Program-made: the position numbers and the translations under genes
In this document: one piece after another, positions 35,092 through 45,581 of the stretch
Position numbering within the stretch: the first letter of the stretch is position 1
Layout of the letters: the number at the start of each line of letters is the position of its first letter
NCBI RefSeq assembly: GCF_000372725.1
Contig: NW_005200264.1
Coordinates: forward strand, 91,056 to 155,055
From: Emiliania huxleyi CCMP1516
Taxonomy: Eukaryota; Haptophyta; Isochrysidales; Noelaerhabdaceae
Reading direction: 5' to 3'
DNA length: 64,000 bases
Notes under the pieces: model-generated
Told to the model about the DNA's origin: nothing
The model's input: only the letters and a program-made list of their open reading frames with translations
Databases searched by the model: none

Positions 35092-35739
35092 ATGGCCGGC
35101 GGCCTCACATCGAACCAGAAAGCGCTCTTTGGCCTGGCCGCGCTCCTCTGCGGGCCTGCGCTGCTCAAGAGGTTTTACGAGAAGCCGAGCTCAGTCGACC
35201 TCTCATCGTTTGCCGTCGTCGCGCGGCCGGCAATCGAGCGGCACGACTCGACGGTTCGGATCGAGTTCTGCCGCTCCTGACAGACGGCGGGCGCCTTCCG
35301 GCAGTGCGCTCTCGCGCTCCAGTCGGCGTTCCCCGGCGTGCCCATTGAGGGCGGCGATTACACACCTCCTGTGGGCGTGCAGTACGCCATCCGTACCGTG
35401 CGGGCGGCGCAGGCGCTGGTGGCTCTCAGCTACTTCTTCGGAGAGCAGGCGGCGGCTGCGGTTCGGCGGCCGACGCCGCGCGCGGTCCTTCAGATGCACG
35501 ATAATCCGATGCTCGCGATCGGCGGCGCGTTCGCTCTGGACGTGGTCGCGCAGACGCTGCAGTCGATCAATGCGTTTGAGGTAACCTACAACGGCCAGAA
35601 GCTGCACTCCAAGCTTGCCACCGGTCGGATGCCCCAGCCGGTGGAGCTGGTTCGGCAGCTCGAGACGATGCGCGCAAAGGAGAAGACGCGCACGCAGGGA
35701 GCGGCGGAGGCGTCGGCGCCCAAAGTGCGCATCGAGTAG
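35092..35739 (+). CDS. SELENOT: Selenoprotein T (UGA = selenocysteine)
   Basis: A single exon read through an in-frame TGA at 35278-35280; 215 aa with Sec at residue 63. Conventional translation stops after FCRS, but the same frame continues with the typical SelT sequence. SelT is an ER-membrane thioredoxin-like oxidoreductase. Seen: an N-terminal hydrophobic anchor (ALFGLAALLCGPALL), the redox motif C-R-S-U followed by QTAGAFRQCALALQSAFPG, then FPG-[x6]-GGDYTPP, a second hydrophobic region, and the SelT hallmark C-terminus INAFEVTYNGQKLHSKLATG ... MPQPVELVRQLE, matching the human GAFEI....VWSKLESG.LP..QQLVQIL layout. A SECIS-like hairpin follows the TAG stop by about 65 nt. Upstream and downstream frames are collinear, so this is not a frameshift. 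Confidence 0.95.
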
Positions 35740-35794
35740 GACCCGGTGGAGGGAAGCTGGGAGAGCGGGGCACCCCTCTGGCCGGCTCGCGCGG

Positions 35795-35862
35795 CCCGTG
35801 GGCATGACGCTGCCCGCCACAAGCCCACGCTCGGGTCAGCGGGCAGCTGAGAGCCGGCGCGG
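35795..35862 (+). promoter_or_regulatory. Candidate SECIS element in the SelT 3' UTR
   Basis: Core ATGA at 35804-35807 is opposed by TGA at 35848-35850. Between them GCTGCCCGC pairs with GCGGGCAGC (9 bp), capped by a loop containing AA (CACAAGCCC) 13 nt after the ATGA. The lower helix can form from CCCGTGGGC with flanking G/C. This matches the eukaryotic SECIS layout. Folded by eye only. Confidence 0.75.
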
Positions 35863-36000
35863 GTCGCAACCACGCGACTCGTGGACGGGCCGCGCAGTCG
35901 TGAATCGTGCCTCGAGCGAGAGAATATTTCTTCTTGTATATCGAAAAAGCCGTGTGTGGTAAAGAATTTAAAATAAAAACTTCAAGTGCTCCAAAAACGT

Positions 36001-36710
36001 CTACTGTGAGATGGGTAAAAAGGAACAGGTCCCCGCCCTTGCGATCTTTGTGCAGGGTTCTTTGTGGGTGTGGTCGGCGACTACGGCCGGGGTTCGTCCT
36101 CCCGAAAAGTCCCGATGCGGCGATTGGGGGACTCTAGGCCGAGCGTTTTTGATCTCTCGGTCAGTGGGCGCCCGCCCGCCGCCTCTGAGGGGGTTGGGCC
36201 CCCTAGTCTGAAAACAAAAACAAACTCGAAGCAGCCAAAATCAGCCTGCGAGAGAGGCACTGCGCGCCGCTGACCTCATGCGGGGATGTGTGCCGACACC
36301 AATACTGATCTAAAATCTGGAAATCCTTGTTCAAAGCCGACCCTAAGCGCCATCCTTCCTGCTCCCACCTGATGCTGCTTCCCCGCGCCGCCTCCTTGGC
36401 CCCCTTGGGCGTATTTTCTACTCCCAGTGGGGGGCCTGGGCCCCCGGGCCCCCTCTTGTTTTCTGTTTTCTGTTTTTCAAAACGCCCGCCCGCCCGCCAC
36501 CCCGAGGCGGCTCGGCCCCCCACTGACCGAGAGATTAAAAACGCTCGGCCCTAGCAGCCACTAGCCGTCTTCCACTGACATGGTCCCTCGGATCCCTGCT
36601 GCTCTTAATCTCTTCGTACATCCTCCTGCTGATCTCCGCAACGTCCTGCTCCCTCCCTCGTCTCGCCCTGCGCGTCTGCTCCGCCTCCCCGTCGTCTGCC
36701 CTGCGTCGTC
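36001..36710. repeat. Dispersed repeat R1, copy B (interrupted by a TIR element)
   Basis: The two arms, 36001-36131 and 36554-36710, match the contiguous copy at 28787-29042. The minus strand carries an open frame (36535-36996) encoding a highly charged sequence (EQDVAEISRRMYEEIKSSRD), so the repeat may derive from a coding element. Confidence 0.85.
36137..36550. mobile_element. 414-bp non-autonomous TIR element with CTA target duplication
   Basis: Termini GGCCGAGCGTTTTTGATCTC and the complement of GAGATTAAAAACGCTCGGCC are inverted for at least 32 bp and loosely for about 80 bp. It is flanked by CTA on both sides (36134-36136, 36551-36553). The corresponding near-empty site is seen at about 28894. 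No transposase coding. Confidence 0.88.
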
Positions 36711-36996
36711 TGGCGACGGGTCCTCCATAGTCGGTCGAGGTCGCCGCCCTCCTCGTGCCTCTTCCCAACATTCCCTCGGCGGCCGATGCCGTCTGCTCCG
36801 GCTCCCCAGTCCCCGGGTCCGCCCTGCTCTCGTCTGCGCTAGTTTCTGTTTCGTCATCACCGGCGTCTCTCCTCTTCCTTCTCCCCTTCTTGTATGCTTT
36901 GCACATCGCGTCGATTCCTTTTCGCGCGAGCCCCACCCTGAAGCCCGCCCAGCAGCTGAACCGCTCCCTAAGTCGAAGGAGCATCATCAGCCTCAC

Positions 36997-37371
36997 CCAC
37001 TTCGCTCGCTGGGCAGAGGGGTTGTCGGGGCTATGTGATATTTGTGGCGAAAACGCTGACTAGCTGTAGCGTCCGGCGCTTCCGACCCGCGTTGGAGCTC
37101 TTGTTCCGATCCCACTCCCTTTGCTGCCCACTCATGAAATCGTTGGGTCGCTTCTTCAGTTCACCCCCTGACTTACCCCCTGTGTGGACCCGCGACAGGC
37201 GAGACACCCTGCTTCACCCCCCGCGATTTCATGAGAGAAGAGAGAACAAAGGGAGTGTTCCGATCCCCGTTCCCGTTCAACATTAACACCGGATCTTAAC
37301 CGCGGCGCATCAACGCGCGATCAACGCCCGCATCCGTGTTCCTCCTCGCTCTGATCACTCGGCCATGCCAA
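36997..37371. other. Intergenic, no gene seen
   Basis: Short frames only; no domain or motif recognised. Confidence 0.5.
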
Positions 37372-38276
37372 GAGCGGCCGCACACTGCTCGGTACCCCCC
37401 CTGCACTTCTAAGCCCATCCCTGCTGCTAGGGGGGGGGGTCTGACCCCCCAGCAGCAGAGCGCTGCTGCTGGGGGGGGGGTCCCGACCCCCCCAGCAGCA
37501 GAGCGCACTGGACCCAGCTCCCGCCTCCCGCCGCCCCCCCTCCCGCCCCCTCGGCTCGTGTTTGAGCGGTATACGCTCGAGGCGGTTGTGTTCACCGCGC
37601 CTTCGAGCCCAATACACCTTCGTGCTGTCGAGTGCTGGCGTTTTACTAAAGACCTGTGACCATCTGAGTCTATCTTGTTACTACCACACGCATAGCTCAA
37701 GGTCATACAAGGGTATAGTGAGCCACTCACTCGGGCGTCTCGCTGACGTTGATCGATCAGCGCTGATCTCCCTAGCCTATCGGCCACCCGCTCGATCCTC
37801 GGATCGCTCGCTCGTCGCAAATCGATCGACTGAGCTGTCAGCAAGGGGCTGCCTTTCCTTTTTTCGAAAACGCGCGCGCGCCCGTCGCCCGGCAAAACTG
37901 TCAGGTCCGCCGCGACGCGTCGCCGCAATGGCGGGCAGCGACGTGGTGCAAGCCATGCGGCTCGCCCTGGACTGCCCCGCACAGCCCGGTTGGCAGTAGG
38001 AGGCCCCGCCGGTGAGACCACTGATTTTGATGCCGACCATAAATTCTCGCAACTCGAACGCATGCTACTTACAGCTGCTGTCTGTACAGAGATGCCAGCA
38101 CCCCCCAGCAGCAGAGCGCTGCTGCTGGGGGGGGGGGTCCCGACCCCCCCAGCAGCAGAGCGCTGCTGCTGGGGGGGGGGTCCCGCCCCCCCCAGCAGCA
38201 GAGCGCTCCTGCTGGGGGGGGGGTCGGCCATGGGCTTAGGTGTGCAGGGGGCGTACCGAGCAGTGTGCGGCCGCTC
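37372..38276. mobile_element. 0.9-kb TIR element, copy 1 (target duplication CAA)
   Basis: Ends GAGCGGCCGCACACTGCTCG...and its complement at 38257-38276, extending inward for about 45 bp to CTAAGCCCAT. Both subterminal zones hold tandem GGGGGTCCCGACCCCC/AGCAGCAGAGCGCTGCTGCT hairpin units. CAA flanks both sides (37369-37371, 38277-38279). Near-identical to the element at 57944-58866. Internal frames are not conserved between copies, so it is non-autonomous. Confidence 0.9.
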
Positions 38277-39396
38277 CAAGCTAGGGCTGGGTCGAGGTAC
38301 GAGGACAGACACCCACGTCCCCCACCTTTGCAGGATTTTGCAAAAGCGAGGGGGGGGGGGGGGGGACAGATATCCATCGACCACCTCTCTGGCGATGTGA
38401 ATCGTCCACCGCTCCCAGCCGTGCTCGCCGAGCATCAGCCGCCGCCGCCGCCGACGCGCCGACAACTCCTGAAAGGCAGGCATCAAAATGTCGAGGACGG
38501 AGAGCATTGCTAGAAATCGTACCAAACTCCGGGAGCTCGGTCAGGGGTAAGATCGGTAAGTAAATAAAGAGATGTTAAGTAGGACCTTCCTTAGGTCCGC
38601 CTCTCACTACTCACACCCTCACTAAGAAGAAAGAAAGAAGACATACAGCGCAAACAAAGGAGGGATGGGAGGACGGCACGCCGCCACCACACAGGGATTT
38701 CACGGGAAGGAAGGTGTGTTGCTAGCCGTCGCCCACCCTTGCTTGGGCGCCTGCCTCTTCCTATCTCTCACTGTCTGTCTGCGATGTCCGCCTTTTGTTT
38801 CTTATCAACCTGCGTGCCCGTGTGTGTGCCAGTCCGCGCCAGTGCGCGCCCTTGTCGTGCCAGTGTGCTGTGAGAGAGGCTTGTATTTTTAAGAATTCTT
38901 ATCAACCTATCTGTGAATGTGAGACTGTCTCTGTGCGATTTCGGGCCCGAACCTCTTTTCGAATATTTTTTCTCAATAACAAGGCTGTGAATGAACCTCT
39001 CATAGACCAGCGCACAGCGCTAGGAGGTATTTTCCGTGGTGTACCTGTGTTAGTGCCAGTGCGCGCCAGTCCTGTGCCCAGTGTTGTGCGAGGGAGTTTG
39101 GTTCTAAAATTCTTCTCAAAACATGGCTGTCTGTGAATGTCGGGCCCGGGGTTGTGCGGTAATGTGAAAATACCTGTATACCTCCTATGTGAAGGCTCGC
39201 ACCTCAACCTCTCACAGACCAGCGCATAGCGCCATAGGACGTATTTTCTTGTCAATAACAAGGCTGTGAATGTAAACCCGACTTGTGCTCAAGTGCTCAA
39301 GGCTGTGAATGTAAACCGAGAGAGACTCTCTCTCTCTCTGTGAATGTAAACCCCAGCCAGGCTGAATCGCTGTGGCCGACTGGATCGCTGGGAAGT
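38277..39396. repeat. Intergenic repeat mosaic
   Basis: Includes a segment at 38700-38755 that recurs inverted at 49280-49335 (aaggaaggtgtgttgctagc), and a local duplication where 38968-39032 resembles 39190-39265 (aataacaaggctgtgaatg, gaccagcgca). No gene supported. Confidence 0.7.
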
Positions 39397-40343
39397 ATGC
39401 CTCCGGCTCTCGTGCGGCGCAACTCGCACAGCCTCGTCAAGGCTCCACCGCCGCCGAGCGACAAGCGGCGCGTCGTCTCACAGGCTCCTGCCTCCTCCGC
39501 AGCTCGCCGCATCCGCGACGACGACGAAGGTGCTGCCGCTGACGCCGGAGCAAGCTCCGCGCGCCCTCCCCGCCGCGTGCTGGTCCAGCGGGCGGTGGCG
39601 GGATTTGCGCGCTCGGCGGACGGCATGCAGATCACGCGGCTGCACGGCGCCGCCGGCAGCGCGCCTGGCCCGCCGCGGCTGTCGGTCGACTTTAAGCGAC
39701 GGTGCTCTCCCGTCCACGCCTCGGGCCACAGTCCCGCCCGCCCACGCCGCGCGCACCCTGCTCTCGCACCACGCCCGCTGCCCGGGCCCTCTGCCGGCAT
39801 TCAAGACCCTGCCCGCGCTCGCGAGGCTCACCGCTCGCGCGCGGCCGGCACCCTGCGCCCAGGCGCGAGAGGGACCAGCGCGAGGGCGTGCGGCGCGAGG
39901 AGCTGGCGCGCGTGCAGTGCTTCTCCTTCTCCAAGACCGGCTACTGCAGCCGCACCGGGGGAGAGTGCGGCTATGCGCACGACCCGGGCAAGGTTGGCAT
40001 CTGCCAGGCCTTCCTGCACGGCACCTGCACGGCGCCCGAGGGGTGCTGCGCGCTCTCGCATGAGCCTAGCGCGCACAACATGCCCACCTGCCGCCTCTAC
40101 CTCCTCGGCGTGTGCGACGCCGACGCCGCCACCTGCACCTTTCGCCACGTGCGCTACGGCGACACCATGCCGTGCTGCCCCGCCTTTGGGAAGGGTCGCT
40201 GGTGCGACCGCGGCGCCGCGTGCACCGCGCGGCACGAGATGTGCTGCGACGAGCACGCGGCGACGGGAGTGTGCCCGCTGGGGCAGCGGTGCAAGCTGCG
40301 CCTGCAGGGCGGCGCCGGCGCCGTGAGGAGACCGCCCGCGTAA
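39397..40343 (+). CDS. CCCH zinc-finger protein, ZC3H3-like
   Basis: Exon 1 39397-39701, intron 39702-39862 (GT-AG, phase 2), exon 2 39863-40343; 261 aa. Exon 1 is basic and low in structure (MPPALVRRNSHSLVKAPPPP). Exon 2 carries five closely spaced CCCH fingers: CFSFSKTGYCSRTGGECGYAH, CQAFLHGTCTAPEGCCALSH, CRLYLLGVCDADAATCTFRH, CPAFGKGRWCDRGAACTARH, then a last finger with a degenerate end (CDEHAATGVCPLGQRCKL). Number, spacing and the IC-AFL/MP-CRLYL linkers resemble ZC3H3/Smicl proteins, which act in mRNA 3'-end processing and export. The nuclear mRNA role is inferred from the family. Confidence 0.85.
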
Positions 40344-40375
40344 TCTCTTACTTGTGAGCCATTGGAGGACTCGAT

Positions 40376-40437
40376 CTCCGAGCACTTGGAGCACTTGGAG
40401 TGCAGTCAGTAACCGCACATCCAGGGCCGGGGGGCTA
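40376..40437 (+). repeat. Dispersed ~60-bp repeat
   Basis: GAGCACTTGGAGCACTTGGAGTGCAGTC...CCGCACATCCAGGGCCGGGG. Two inverted copies lie at about 63597-63641 and 63698-63752. It follows the stop of the CCCH gene by about 30 bp here and precedes the start of the FUN14 gene there. Confidence 0.85.
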
Positions 40438-40574
40438 AGAAGCACTCCCACGTCGAGGAAATTTTTGCATCAAATTTTTGGAGAGCGCGGAGGACGGCGG
40501 CGACTCGATCGACTTCGGGGTCGTGGAACGACTGAGCCGTGCCCACCGCCCTCGCCGTGCATGCGCGCGACTGC

Positions 40575-43500
40575 ATGGTGAGAGCAGCAGCCAAGCCTGG
40601 CGAGGATGCCGTGGGCAGGAGCGGCCGGGTCTATGCTGGGAAGTCGCTCTTCCTCTTTGGCGCTCGGAGCACGCCACGCAAGCAGGCAATCAGCATCGTT
40701 GAGTCGCCACTTTTCGACCCGTTCATCCTGCTGGTGATCCTCGGCAACTGCGCCTTGATGGCGTGGAACTCGCCCTTGGATCCGCCCGGCACGCAGAAGG
40801 CTGCCTTGATCGGCACGTGCGAGCACGTGGCGCTCGCAATCTTCACCGCAGAGATGGTTGTCAAGGTGCTATCGTTCGGCTTCGTGCTGGGCCGGGGTGC
40901 GTACCTGCGGGATCCGTGGAGCTGGCTCGACTTTGTCGTCGTGATGCTCGGCATCGTCTCTTTCTTCGTTCCCTGGCTCGGCAACTTTTCAATCATCCGC
41001 GCCGCGCGGGCGATGCGGCCGCTGCGGGCTCTCAAGCGGGTTCCGGGCATGCCCCTGCTGATCGAGTCGATCATCGCGTCGTTCGGGCAGCTGCTCAACG
41101 TCGCCATCCTCTGCGCCCTGTCCTTCATCGTCTTTGGCATCTTCGGCGTAGAGCTGCTCAAGGGCAAGCTGCACTGGCGCTGCGCCGCGCCGGGCTTCGA
41201 CGGCGTGGGCGACATGGACTTTCCGGCGAGCGACGAGTTTGACAGCGAAGAGGCGTGCAACCCGGACGCGCCGAGCTGTGCCGACGGGTCCCGCTGCGTC
41301 TACTTTGAGGAGGACCCGGGCGCCGACACCGTCTCCTTCGACTCGGTGCTCAAGGCGAGCATCTGGGTGATGCAGGCCGCCACGTTCAACGAGATTGCCC
41401 GAGATACCCGAGATACCCGAGATGACCCGAGAGTATCCAACAGGCCGCCACGTTCGGCGACTCAATGACTCAGTTCATGAATTCATTCTGATAGGCCGCC
41501 ACGTTCAACGACTGGACGGACCCGATGTACCTCTCGATGAACGCGTACTCGCCGTGGGTGCTCGTCTACTTCCTGCCCGTGGTGTGCGTCGTCGGCTTCT
41601 TCGTCTTCAACCTCTTCCTCGCCGTCGTGTACGACGAGTTCAAGCGCGGCGCCGAGGAGGAGGAGCGCAAGACGGCCGAGCAGTCTGAGGAGGACAGGGA
41701 GGCGGCGGAGGCGACCAACCACCCTAGATCACCGAGTCACACGAGATCACACGAGATCACACGAGATCACACGAGATCACACGAGATCATCCGGTAGGCG
41801 ACGACCGACTCGGCCGAGCCGCTCCTCGTACCGGCCGCGGCCGATCCCTCGCGGGCGCAGTACCCTACCAAACTCGGTGCACAAAACCCAATGAAATGAA
41901 ATAGGCGGCGGCCGACCTCTCGCTCTGCGGGCGAGTGGCGAGGTCGGAAGCTCTGAACCGCGTCTCGACTGCTCTCGTGGTCCTCAACCTCGTGCTGATG
42001 TGCATGCCGTATGCGGACCAGCCGGAGGAGTACGAGAGGGCGATCGACCAGGCCGAGAAGGTCATCTCGTTGCTCTTCATCGTGGAGATGGCGCTCAAGC
42101 TGCTCGGCCTGGGCTGCAGCGGCTACTGGAGCGACAAGTGGAACAAGCTCGATGGCACCATCGTGCTCCTCACCTCCGTGGACCTCGTCCTGTCGGCCAC
42201 GGGGACGAAGGTCGGCGTCAACGTCTCCTTCTTTCGCATCCTGCGCGTCGCGAGGATGTTCCGTCTGATGAGGGCGTGGCCGGCGCTGTACCAGGTCTGT
42301 TCGGCGCTCGTCGGCTCGCTCTACCAGATCTCCAACATCCTGATCCTGTTCTTGATGATGAACGTCATCTTTGCGCTGCTCGGCATGCAGCGGCTCCGTG
42401 GCAAGCCGAGAGCGCGCGAGAGCACCCCAGAGGACCCGAGGCCACTTGCCGGGTAGGCATGCAGCTCTTCGGTGGCAAGCTGCCGCTCGACGACGGCGAG
42501 GTGCCACGGCAGCACTTTGACTACTTCATGCCGGCGATGCTCACCACCTTCATCGCGATGACGGGCGAGTGGAACGAGACCTTCCAGGCTTGCGCCGAGG
42601 GCGGCGGCTTCTGGGCCGCCATGGGCTACTTCACCGCCCTCCTGCTGGTGGGCTTCCTGGTGCTGGCCAACCTCTTTGTCGCCATCCTCGCCGAGGCCTT
42701 CTCGCTGGACGACGACGAGGAGGGCGGCGGCGGCGAGGCGGAGGAGGCGCGCGGCGGCGACGAGGGCGCGGACGGGGCGCCGGCCGCTGCGGGCGGTATG
42801 GTGACCACCGCAGGTCGGCAATCCCCTACCTACCCAGTACCCGAACCCACCGGGAAAAAGAAATACACCGGTGACCACCGCAGGTGGGCAGGGCTGCGTG
42901 CGCGACTCGTGCCTCGCGGTGGTGACGCAGCCGTGGTTCGAGGGCGTCATCCTCCTCCTCATCTGCGTCTCCTGCGTCACGCTCGCGCTGGACACGCCGC
43001 TGCTCGACCCGGCGTCCGACTTGGCGTGGTGGCTCAAGATGACGGGCGCGTTGACGACGTCGTGTTTCGTGCTCGAGTGTGCGATGAAGGTGCCCGCGTA
43101 CGGCCTATGGCGTGATCTCCCTTCATTTACCGTGATCTCCCGTGATCTCCCGTGACCTCCCGTGATCTCCCGTAAGGTGCTCGCGTATGGGCTCTGCGCC
43201 TACCTGAGCGACGGGTGGAACGTTCTCGACTTCTCCATCGTTATCGTCTGTGTGGCGTCTTCGCCGCTGGTGGTGTCTGCGATCCCGCAGCTCAGCCACC
43301 TCAGCACTCTCAAGACGCTGCGCGCGCTGCGCCCCCTCCGCATCGCGGGGCGCAACCCGGGGATGCGCCTCATCATCGAGACGATCCTCAAGGCCCTCCC
43401 CGCGATGACCTCCGCGCTCGCGGTGCTGGCCGCCTTCCAGGTGCTGTTTGGGATTCTGGGGATGCAGCTTTTCATGGGCTCGCTTGGTGCGTGCAACCTC

Positions 43501-45396
43501 GACGAGGAGGCCGACTACGAGAGCTGCATGTCGATGTCACCCGACGAGGACGGCACCGCGCCGGCCTGGGTCAACACGATGGCGGGCTCCTTCGACGACT
43601 TTGGGCAGGCGATGCTGCTGCTGTACATCACCTCCACGGGCGAGGCCTTCAATGACTACATGTTCGCGCAGATGGACGTGGTCGGCTTCCGCAAGCCGCT
43701 CGAGCGCGACGACTACTCAGCGTACTCGCTCTTCATGATTGCGTGGCAGCTGATTGGCAACTTCATTGCGATGAACCTCTTCATCGGCGCGATCGTCGAC
43801 AACTTCACCAAGGTGCGCGGCGTGACGCCAGACTCGCCGCAGCTCATGACGCCAGCGCAGGCGCAGTGGGTGAAAACGATGCAGCAGATTGCCAAGAAGA
43901 AGCCGCGGCCGCGGGCGCGTCCGCCGAGCAACCCGCTCCGCGCCGCCGCCTTCCACCTCGTCACGTGGAAGCTCTTTGACCTCCTCATCATGGCCATCAT
44001 CCTCGCGAACGTGGGCGTGATGGCTGTCGACTACTGGGGCATCGAGAACGACCCGCTCGTCTTTTGGTTCTACAACGACTCGAACGACATCTTCATCGCC
44101 ATCTACTACATCGAGTGCGTCCTCAAGATCGCCGCCCTGGGCGGCGCCTACTTCGCGGACGGCTGGTGCCGCTTCGACTTTTTCCTCGTGTGCATGTCCC
44201 TGCTCGACGGGCTTGCTGTGTACGTGCTGCCCGTGCCGCCGACGGTGATCCGGATGCTGCGCATTCTGCGCCTCCTCCGCATCTTGCGGCTGCTCAAGAA
44301 GGCGGAGGGCGTGCGAGATCTCGTCATCACGATGGCGCTCTGCTTCCCCGCGCTCGTCAACGTCTGCTCACTGCTCTGCCTCCTCACCTTCATCTATGCC
44401 GTGGTCGGCGTGCAGCTCTTTTGCTTCACGGGGCTGGACGACGCAGAGGGCATCACCGAGGACCGCAACTTCGCGGGCGTCGGGAACGCCTTCCTCGTGC
44501 TCTTCCAGTTCATCACCGCGGACGCGTGGGGCGACGTGGTCTTCGACCTGAGTGTCACCGAGGAGGACGGTTGCACCGCGGACGGGGCGGCCTTGCCGTA
44601 CTCGGACGAGAGGGTGTCCAACTGCGGCTCGCCGCTCGCGTCCATCCTCTTCTTCTGCTCCTTCATGGTGCTCGCCAACTTTGTGCTGCTCAATTTGATC
44701 GTGGCCGTCATCCTGGAGGAGTTCGCGCTCCTCTCGGAGCAGCGGCGCGACCTGGTGTCGGCGCAGGACGTGGAGCACTTCAGCGACGTGTGGTCGATGC
44801 ACGACCCGGACGCGGACGGCCTCATCCCCGCCGCACAGCTCCCCCAGTTCCTATGCGACCTCGGCCCTCCCCTAGGGCTCGACCCAGACTACTCGACGCG
44901 CGGCTCGACCGTCGGCTCCGCCCCGCTCAAGCGCGCCACGCGCATGTGCGTCCGCGCGGGCCTCAAGCGCCGACCGTCGCAAAACTCGGAGCCACAGCCG
45001 TACGCTTTCCGCGACGTCTTCGACAAGCTGGCCCTGCTGAATGCGAGCGAGAAGCTCGAACAGGACGAGACGCGGCGACTTGGAGTCGACGGGACGGACG
45101 TCAAGCGGCAGTCGAGCGCCCGCGCCATTCAGCTGCAGTGGATCGAGAACTTGCAGTCTCGAGGGGAACCAGGCTCCGCTCGGTCGTTCCCCGCCATTCG
45201 TCATGTGGTGGAGGCCACAGCCGCGAGCCGAGTGCAGGCGGCCGCGCGCGGGAGTGGGGGTCGGAGACAGCTCGAGAGCAAGCGCAACAAAGCCAACGAC
45301 GAGCACGACGCCGCCGTCCACATCCAGCAGGCGTGGAGGAGCGGGCTGAGCAGGCGGTGGCATCGTATTATCTCAGCGGTCACGCGGAGCAAGTGA
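40575..45396 (+). CDS. Four-domain voltage-gated cation channel
   Basis: Exons 40575-41375, 41495-41710, 41798-41833 (36-nt microexon), 41905-42382, 42457-42813, 42884-43089, 43177-45396; 1437 aa, all phases consistent. A pore-forming subunit of the Cav/Nav class with four six-TM repeats. S4 voltage sensors: RAARAMRPLRALKR, FRILRVARMFRLMRA, LKTLRALRPLRIAGR, IRMLRILRLLRILRLLKK. Pore-loop signature residues are TFNDW (D), MTGEW (E), STGEA (E) and TADAW (D), a D/E/E/D ring rather than EEEE. The C-terminus has an EF-hand-like stretch (HDPDADGLIPAAQLPQFL) and IQ-like motifs (IQLQWIENLQ, HIQQAWRSGL). Start at ATG 40575 (MVRAAAKPG); the frame is open upstream without ATG. Ion selectivity (Ca or Na) is not settled from sequence. 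Confidence 0.92.
41739..41791. repeat. Intronic GAGATCACAC minisatellite
   Basis: Five 10-bp units in the second intron of the channel gene. Confidence 0.95.
43106..43175. repeat. Intronic CGTGATCTCC minisatellite
   Basis: About six degenerate 10-bp units (CGTGATCTCC, CGTGACCTCC) in the last intron of the channel gene. Confidence 0.9.
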
Positions 45397-45581
45397 AGAG
45401 GGGGGTAGGTGGGCAATGGGCTGATATACGTCGTGCATGGAGAAGATGACCCTGTGTCGTGCACGGCAGTGGACAGCGTTAGCGAGCTCTCTCTCGTCCG
45501 GATTTAAAAGTCGACTTGTTCTAGGATTTGTGTTGAGTGCGATAATAGTAAATAGATTGGCATAGTGGCTCGGACAGCTCT

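Noticed and set aside
35278-35280. TGA as a true stop splitting two small genes
   Set aside because: The downstream frame is collinear, lacks its own start signal and completes the SelT fold; a SECIS-like hairpin follows.
37430-38225. Regular GGGGG...CAGCAGCAGAGCGC repeats as a possible CRISPR-like array
   Set aside because: The units are subterminal hairpins of a TIR element in a eukaryotic genome; there are no unique spacers of constant length.
44064-45449. Long plus-strand frame in the channel's last exon
   Set aside because: Shifted-frame shadow of the channel; Arg/His/Pro-biased.
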